A DNA stretch of 61,396 nucleotides from Sulfurimonas sp. endosymbiont of Alviniconcha boucheti (GTDB taxonomy: Bacteria > Campylobacterota > Campylobacteria > Campylobacterales > Sulfurimonadaceae), in NCBI GenBank assembly GCA_021766785.1, contig JAICBP010000084.1, positions 437,951 through 499,346 on the forward strand. The letters run 5' to 3'. Shown piece after piece: positions 56,649 to 61,396 of this stretch; within the stretch, counting starts at the first letter, position 1, and every line of letters starts with the position of its first letter. The notes under the pieces were generated by a model, which did no database searches, was not told the origin of the DNA, and saw only the letters and a list, made by a program, of their open reading frames with translations. Made by a program: the position numbers and the translations under genes.

Positions 56649-59399
56649 TTATCCTAATATATAATCTAAATCTGCACTGCTGAGCTGTTTTAAGCCACCC
56701 TCATCACCACTGATTATCATATCTGTCATATCTTGTTTTTGGGATTGTAACTCTAATATTTTCTCTTCGATTGTCCCTTTTGTAATCATTTTATAAGCAA
56801 AGACTCTATTTTTTTGTCCCATTCTATGTGCACGATCTATTGCTTGATTTTCAGCTGATTTATTCCACCAAGGATCAAATATAAAGACATAGTCTGCTTC
56901 AGTGAGATTAAGTCCAACACCGCCTACTTTAAGTGTCATAAGAAAAAGTTTTATATCTTTACTGTTTTGAAACTTCTCTACTAACTCTTGACGGTTTTTT
57001 GTGCTTCCTGTCATAAGCAGATGATCATAACCAAGACTATCTGCCTTTTCACTGATAAGGTCAAGAGAACCTAAAAAGTTAGCAAAAATGAGTACTTTAT
57101 GATTATTTAGCACTATATCCTCAAGCATCTCAAAAAGATTTTCTATCTTTGAAGAGAGTATTTGATTTTCGCTTTTAAGCTCTGGTGCAGACGCAATTTG
57201 GCGTAAATCGTTAAATGCTTGTAGGATAAGAAACTTTGACTTTTCTATACCATTTGCTCCTATCTGTTGATCTAAAAGTTGCTTATAGTATTCTCTTTTT
57301 TGATTATAAAACTTTTTATGTGCCTCATCCATATCGACATAGACGATCTGCTCCTGTTTTGCTGGTAAATCTTTAAGTACATCTTTTTTGAGACGACGTA
57401 ATAAGAATGGTGATATTTTTGCTTTGAGTATTTTTGCTACCTCTTCATTTGCATCTGTTTGAATTGGAACAGCATAATCTCTTTTAAAATCAGCCAAAGT
57501 AGCAAAGAGACCAGCGTTTATAAATCTAAAAAGGGAGTAGAGCTCAAAGAGTGAGTTCTCAACAGGTGTTCCACTGAGTGCAAATTTATGTTTTGCTTCA
57601 AGTAGCATAACAGCTCTTGATATTTTAGACTCTATATTTTTTATATTTTGTGATTCATCTAAGATGATAGTATCAAACTTTATAGACTTAAGCTTCTTTA
57701 TATCATTTCTCACAAGTGCATAAGTGGTTAATATAATATTGTATTTTTTGAAAACTTCGCTATCCCTTGATGCCCCATAATAGGTATAAAATGAGAGATC
57801 TGGATTGAAATTTTTTAATTCAATACTCCAGTTATTTAGAAGTGATTTTGGCATTACTATGAGAGATGGCGTTCTATTTTTAGGGTAGATATAAGAGAGT
57901 AAAGAGATTGTTTGTAGTGTTTTTCCAAGTCCCATATCATCGGCTAAACATCCTCCAAAGTTGTTATCATAGAGATACTTTAACCATCTAACACCATCTT
58001 TTTGATAATCACGCATTGTGACATTTTTCAGTTTTGGCATTCTTGTTTTTGATGATTTTAGGTTATTGAACCCATTATAAAACTTTTTTGAATCTTTGAA
58101 AACTTTTTGCTCTTTTTGGTGAATAAGTTCTTCAATCTCTGGTAAGTCAAAAAATGAGACTTTAATTCTTTTACCATCTTTTTTAAAAATTCTCTCTAGT
58201 TTAGAAATATAAGATTTATCTATTATCGCTTTTTCACCATTATTTAGAGGAATATAGGCATTCTTTTTATAGAGATTTATCATATCAAAAAGATTAAAAC
58301 TCTCTTCCCCTATAGCTACTGTGACATCCCCACTCTCAAGAAAATCTATCTTCTCTTTAAAGGATACATTGAGAGTAGGTTTTGAAGTATTGTATTTGTA
58401 TGATTTTAGTTTTTCACTTCCAAAAAGTTCTGCTTTTGCAAGGATAGATTGCAAATTTTTAAGAATAAATTCACGACTTAACTCCTCTTCAATTACAAAG
58501 AGCCCATCCTCCTCACTAAAATTTACAGTTTTCATCGATCTCTTGAGTGTGTTGAGTTTACTAAAAATAGTTCCATAAATCTCAAACACATCGCTAAAAT
58601 CACATTCATAGACTGAGATTGTAGATTCCATAGCATTAATGAGAACAATTTTGGAGATATTAAAATTATTAAAAAATTCATGAGAAAGATTTCCTACTGT
58701 TGCTGACGTTCGCAGAACAAGTTCATTATCAGTAGTTATCTTTTCAAATATAACTGCTGGTTTGATAAGTTTCTTCTCATTCTTAAACTCTACAAAATAA
58801 TTCTCATACTCTATCTCAATATTTTCAAAATAAGTAACTAAGATAGTTAGAAACTCTTCTAGCCTCTCTTCAACGATAGTTGTATCAAAACTCTTAAGTT
58901 TTTCAAAATGATCACCAATGCTATGAACTTGTAGTATCTCAGTTTGCACTAGTACATAATTTGGTGTTAAAAATTGAAATGCATCATTCCCCATAACTTG
59001 AGAAAATGCTATTAATTTATCCGCTTTTTTTATAATTTTTAAGGTAATTGATGTGAGAGTTGAACCAAAACTAATGGGATTATTGTTTTCATCAACTAAT
59101 CTATTGTATTGTTTCAAAAGCTCTAAGAGTCGAGGGTGCTTTTTTAGATAAAGGTTAGAACCCTCATCATCCCAGTTGATCTGAAAAAACTCCTCCTCTC
59201 GACTCTGTTGTATTAATTGTAAGATCTCTCTTTCAAGACCATTATAAACTCTAAAATCTAAATCCTTAAGAACTTTCATTTTAGCATCACAAACTTCTAT
59301 ATATGCACCATACTCATCAAATCTTAAAACATAGCGCAGAGAACTTTTCTCTTTTGCTCTTGTTAAGAAATTTTTATTTTGTTTAAATATATCTAGCAA
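56649..59399 (-). CDS. SNF2-family DNA translocase/helicase
   Basis: 916 residues. The N-terminal ~440 residues are an uncharacterised, bacterial-SNF2-associated region. The motor follows: motif I DDMGLGKTLQTISLLSY (about residue 486), Ia MPKSLLNNW, II DESQNIKN (DESQ in place of the common DEAH), III LSGTPVENSLFELY, IV ILFANFLGSL-like VLIFANFLGS, V LKVGGVGLNLTEADYVF and VI AIDRAHRMGQ. Such proteins move on double-stranded DNA and remodel bound proteins; some belong to defence operons. The start is TTG at 59399 behind GGAG. It pairs with the 436-residue gene. Confidence 0.9.
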   Translation of the reverse strand: MLDIFKQNKNFLTRAKEKSSLRYVLRFDEYGAYIEVCDAKMKVLKDLDFRVYNGLEREILQLIQQSREEEFFQINWDDEGSNLYLKKHPRLLELLKQYNRLVDENNNPISFGSTLTSITLKIIKKADKLIAFSQVMGNDAFQFLTPNYVLVQTEILQVHSIGDHFEKLKSFDTTIVEERLEEFLTILVTYFENIEIEYENYFVEFKNEKKLIKPAVIFEKITTDNELVLRTSATVGNLSHEFFNNFNISKIVLINAMESTISVYECDFSDVFEIYGTIFSKLNTLKRSMKTVNFSEEDGLFVIEEELSREFILKNLQSILAKAELFGSEKLKSYKYNTSKPTLNVSFKEKIDFLESGDVTVAIGEESFNLFDMINLYKKNAYIPLNNGEKAIIDKSYISKLERIFKKDGKRIKVSFFDLPEIEELIHQKEQKVFKDSKKFYNGFNNLKSSKTRMPKLKNVTMRDYQKDGVRWLKYLYDNNFGGCLADDMGLGKTLQTISLLSYIYPKNRTPSLIVMPKSLLNNWSIELKNFNPDLSFYTYYGASRDSEVFKKYNIILTTYALVRNDIKKLKSIKFDTIILDESQNIKNIESKISRAVMLLEAKHKFALSGTPVENSLFELYSLFRFINAGLFATLADFKRDYAVPIQTDANEEVAKILKAKISPFLLRRLKKDVLKDLPAKQEQIVYVDMDEAHKKFYNQKREYYKQLLDQQIGANGIEKSKFLILQAFNDLRQIASAPELKSENQILSSKIENLFEMLEDIVLNNHKVLIFANFLGSLDLISEKADSLGYDHLLMTGSTKNRQELVEKFQNSKDIKLFLMTLKVGGVGLNLTEADYVFIFDPWWNKSAENQAIDRAHRMGQKNRVFAYKMITKGTIEEKILELQSQKQDMTDMIISGDEGGLKQLSSADLDYILG

Positions 59400-59477
59400 A
59401 TCTTGCTACTCCTCATAAATTGTTAACTAAAATAGTAAGACTATAAAATTCTATAACTCTGTTGCCAATATTTTTAA

Positions 59478-59576
59478 ATTATAACTAAGAAAATAGGAAA
59501 AATTGACCCCGCAATAGCGGGAATCAAAGGATTAGCGAAAAGTATTGAAGATGAAAATAGTGAACTCTATTTTTAA
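59478..59576 (+). pseudogene. Short coding remnant before the SNF2 gene
   Basis: Between two minus-strand genes, the plus strand reads KKIGKIDPAIAGIKGLAKSI and EDENSELYF, then TAA. It has no start codon nearby and an in-frame stop just upstream. It looks like the C-terminus of a lost gene. The same bases form a CCCGC-AATA-GCGGG hairpin at 59508-59521. Confidence 0.3.
59508..59521. terminator. GC-rich hairpin between the surface-protein and SNF2 genes
   Basis: CCCGC at 59508-59512 and GCGGG at 59517-59521 around AATA form a strong 5-bp stem, 52 bases past the surface-protein stop. On the minus strand it is followed by CAATTTTTCC, so it may end that transcript. Confidence 0.4.
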
Positions 59577-60480
59577 TTACCAATTATAAATAAGCCCTTC
59601 TTATTATCAGTCACATAAATCTTTGTACCATCACTTGATAGAGTAACACCATATACAGCCCCAATAGCTATCTTATATGAGCCAAGCTTAGTTGGATGAG
59701 CTGGATCGCTCGTATCAACAATGACCAAATCATTAGTAGTATCAGCTAGATAAGTCTTTGTGTTATCACTTGATATAGTAACACTAAATGATCCCCCAGC
59801 TGTATCGTATGATCCAAGTTTAGTTGGATGAGCTGGATCACTTATATCTAGTATGACTAAACCATTTTCCCAATCAGCTACATAAGCCTTTGTACCATCA
59901 CTTGATAGAGTAACATTATATGCATTCCCAGCTGTATCGCATGAGCCAAGCTTAGTTGGATGAGCTGGATCACTTATATCAACTATAACTAAACCATTAG
60001 TATCATCAGCTACATAAGCCTTTGTGCCATCACTCGATAGAGTAATACCCATTGACTTCCCAGCTGTATCGTATGAGGCAAGCTTAGTTGGATGAGCTGG
60101 ATTACTTATATCTAGTATGACTAAACCATCTTCCCAATCAGCTAGATAAGCCTTTGTACTATCACTTGATAGTATAACATGTCTTGCAGTCCCAGCTGTG
60201 CCATATGAGCCAAGCTTAGTTGGATGAGCTGGATTACTTATATCTAGTATGACTAAACCATTATAACCATCAGCTACATAAGCTTTTGATCCATCACTTG
60301 ATAAAGTAACATTTTGTGAACTCCCTTTTGTATTGTATGAGCCAAGTTTAGTTGGATTTGATGGGTCGCTTATATCAACGATGACTAAACCATTACTCCA
60401 ATCAGCTACATAAGCCTTTGAGCCATTACTTGATAGAGTAACACTTACTGCAAACCCTGCTGTCTCTAATGAGCCAATCG
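59573..60480 (-). repeat. Seven tandem 132-bp repeats encoding LVIVD blades
   Basis: The phrase GTTGGATGAGCTGGA recurs with starts at 59691, 59823, 59955, 60087 and 60219 and a variant at 60351, exactly 132 bases apart. Central copies are nearly the same at the DNA level, so copy number could change by recombination. Confidence 0.9.
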
Positions 60481-61396
60481 TATATAGATTAGCAGTATCT
60501 ACCATTATCTGTACTTCTTTTCTTGTAGCAGGGGTGCTAAAGTTGTTGTCAGCAGATGTTATATAGTCTCGATACTTCTGTATATTATCTTCATCTATAT
60601 TGTTAAGTGATGGAAAGATACTCCTTAGATCTGCAACTGTTATAGTTGAACTAGCATTATGATGATCTTGTCCAATACGTACAAGAGTAGCCTTTGAAGC
60701 ATTAACTGCATCTATCATACTCTGCAGTTCAGCTCTTGTAGCCGGTGAACTAAAGCTTGTATCTGCACTTGCTATATAGCTACGATAACTATCTTGATAA
60801 TCATCATTTATATTCTCAAGTGCTGGAGTAATAGCTTTTAGTTGTGCAACTGTTACAGTTGATTTATGATTACGGTGTTCATTACCTATCACTTTGAGGA
60901 TACTAACTAATCTCTCTGCTGGCGTTTGATCTTTTATACAACGGACAGAGAATCCACGCCCACGGTAGCTATTACTATAGTCATTTGCATCCAGAGTACC
61001 GTTATGAAACCATAGGTCATGCGGGTATAGTGCGTTTTCTATTGAACCAGTCCAGTACATTCCCTCATTACCTGCATAACCTACACTGTCGCTTTTCCAG
61101 CGCATACCAGCTGTAGGCAGTTTCAGGTCACTTGACATAGAACCGCTATGATTTTGTGAGCTCCAAGTTTGTGTCTCTACATAAAATTCATTAGCAGTAT
61201 CATTTGCTTTATTTGGATTTAGTGGTAATCTGTATCCTACTGGACAGACATTGTTTGCGCTTGATTCGCTTGCCCATAGAGTATCATCTCGGTTTACTCT
61301 CCAATCACTTTGTTTGATAAAGAGTGAATCAGATGGATTATCATTTTTTGTATCTGTGTCACCGTATCTTCCAGTTCCTGTAGTAGCATCTGTCCA
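59573..61396 (-). CDS. Surface-type protein with FISUMP-like domain and seven LVIVD propeller repeats (N-terminus beyond window)
   Basis: The frame is open from the window end to 59573, giving 607 residues of a larger protein. The first ~130 residues have NNVCPVGYRLP, GMYWTGSIENALYPHDLWF and GRGFSVRCIKD, the pattern of the Fibrobacter succinogenes major paralogous domain. Then come two similar ~60-residue helical units (each with ITSADNNFSTPATRKE-like text). The last 305 residues are seven copies of a 44-residue LVIVD repeat (LVILDISNPAHPTKLGSY), enough for one seven-bladed propeller. It is probably exported and adhesin-like. An ATG at 61138 is internal, not the start. Confidence 0.8.
   Translation of the reverse strand, partial: WTDATTGTGRYGDTDTKNDNPSDSLFIKQSDWRVNRDDTLWASESSANNVCPVGYRLPLNPNKANDTANEFYVETQTWSSQNHSGSMSSDLKLPTAGMRWKSDSVGYAGNEGMYWTGSIENALYPHDLWFHNGTLDANDYSNSYRGRGFSVRCIKDQTPAERLVSILKVIGNEHRNHKSTVTVAQLKAITPALENINDDYQDSYRSYIASADTSFSSPATRAELQSMIDAVNASKATLVRIGQDHHNASSTITVADLRSIFPSLNNIDEDNIQKYRDYITSADNNFSTPATRKEVQIMVDTANLYTIGSLETAGFAVSVTLSSNGSKAYVADWSNGLVIVDISDPSNPTKLGSYNTKGSSQNVTLSSDGSKAYVADGYNGLVILDISNPAHPTKLGSYGTAGTARHVILSSDSTKAYLADWEDGLVILDISNPAHPTKLASYDTAGKSMGITLSSDGTKAYVADDTNGLVIVDISDPAHPTKLGSCDTAGNAYNVTLSSDGTKAYVADWENGLVILDISDPAHPTKLGSYDTAGGSFSVTISSDNTKTYLADTTNDLVIVDTSDPAHPTKLGSYKIAIGAVYGVTLSSDGTKIYVTDNKKGLFIIGN

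Noticed and set aside
61138-61396. ATG at 61138 as start of the surface protein
   Set aside because: The frame remains open to the window end and the FISUMP-like domain begins upstream of this codon.

Overview
The window reads as chromosomal DNA of a low-GC Campylobacterota (former Epsilonproteobacteria), most like Sulfurimonas or a close relative. The evidence is gene content and order. A fabH-plsX-rpmF-yceD-ndk-ferredoxin block, a fliQ-murB pair and a gap-pgk-tpiA block next to nadD and rsfS all match arrangements known from Campylobacter. The futalosine-route menaquinone gene mqnD, an ArsRS-like two-component pair, split YeeE/YedE sulfur-permease halves, a TIGR04219-type outer-membrane protein array and an OprC/NosA-like copper receptor fit a respiratory, sulfur- or nitrogen-oxide-using member. 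The assignment is by recognition of protein families, not by a search.

Layout. 1-2 kb: the start of a peptide-type ABC permease, then a porin. 2-6 kb: tpiA, pgk and gap on the minus strand, with a nadD-rsfS gene fusion facing away. 6-10.7 kb: a lytic transglycosylase, a histidine kinase and response regulator, and ilvC. 11-14.2 kb: an unknown gene and feoAB behind a Fur box. 14.2-19.5 kb: phospholipid synthesis, a nucleotidase, rmuC, a DEAD-box helicase and a HIT protein. 19.5-25 kb: fatty-acid, ribosome, nucleotide, ferredoxin, metK and peroxiredoxin genes. 25-29.4 kb: a DMT transporter, a beta-propeller plus helical protein and a PIF1-like helicase. 29.4-31.9 kb: a small accessory island abutting the 3' end of tRNA-Ser, with an HTH/Fic pair, a MntA/HepT toxin-antitoxin pair and a coding remnant. 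31.9-32.3 kb: four tRNA genes (Ser, Cys, Leu, Gly). 32.4-42.5 kb: ilvD-thrS-infC, the YeeE pair, an MFS carrier, rdgB, uppP and mqnD-fliQ-murB. 42.5-46.7 kb: five tandem paralogous outer-membrane barrel genes. 46.8-55.1 kb: tpx, tsaD, a PEBP-like protein, comEC, dnaB, ispG and a copper TonB-dependent receptor. 55.3-59.4 kb: a SNF2 helicase with an unrecognised partner. 59.6 kb to the end: a large surface-type protein with seven 44-residue LVIVD propeller repeats, running off the window.

The most unusual signal is not a gene. A short motif, YGGCGTTTR, occurs at least 37 times on both strands and in all reading frames, about once per 1.7 kb. That is several-fold more than base composition predicts and resembles the density of DNA uptake sequences in Neisseria and Pasteurellaceae. 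A comEC gene lies in the window, so a link to natural transformation is plausible but unproven. Other notable items are the in-frame nadD-rsfS fusion that keeps an internal ribosome-binding site, fossil copies of the murB 3' end carried through the outer-membrane gene array, and repeated use of TTG start codons (pgk, thrS, infC, the SNF2 gene and two array members).
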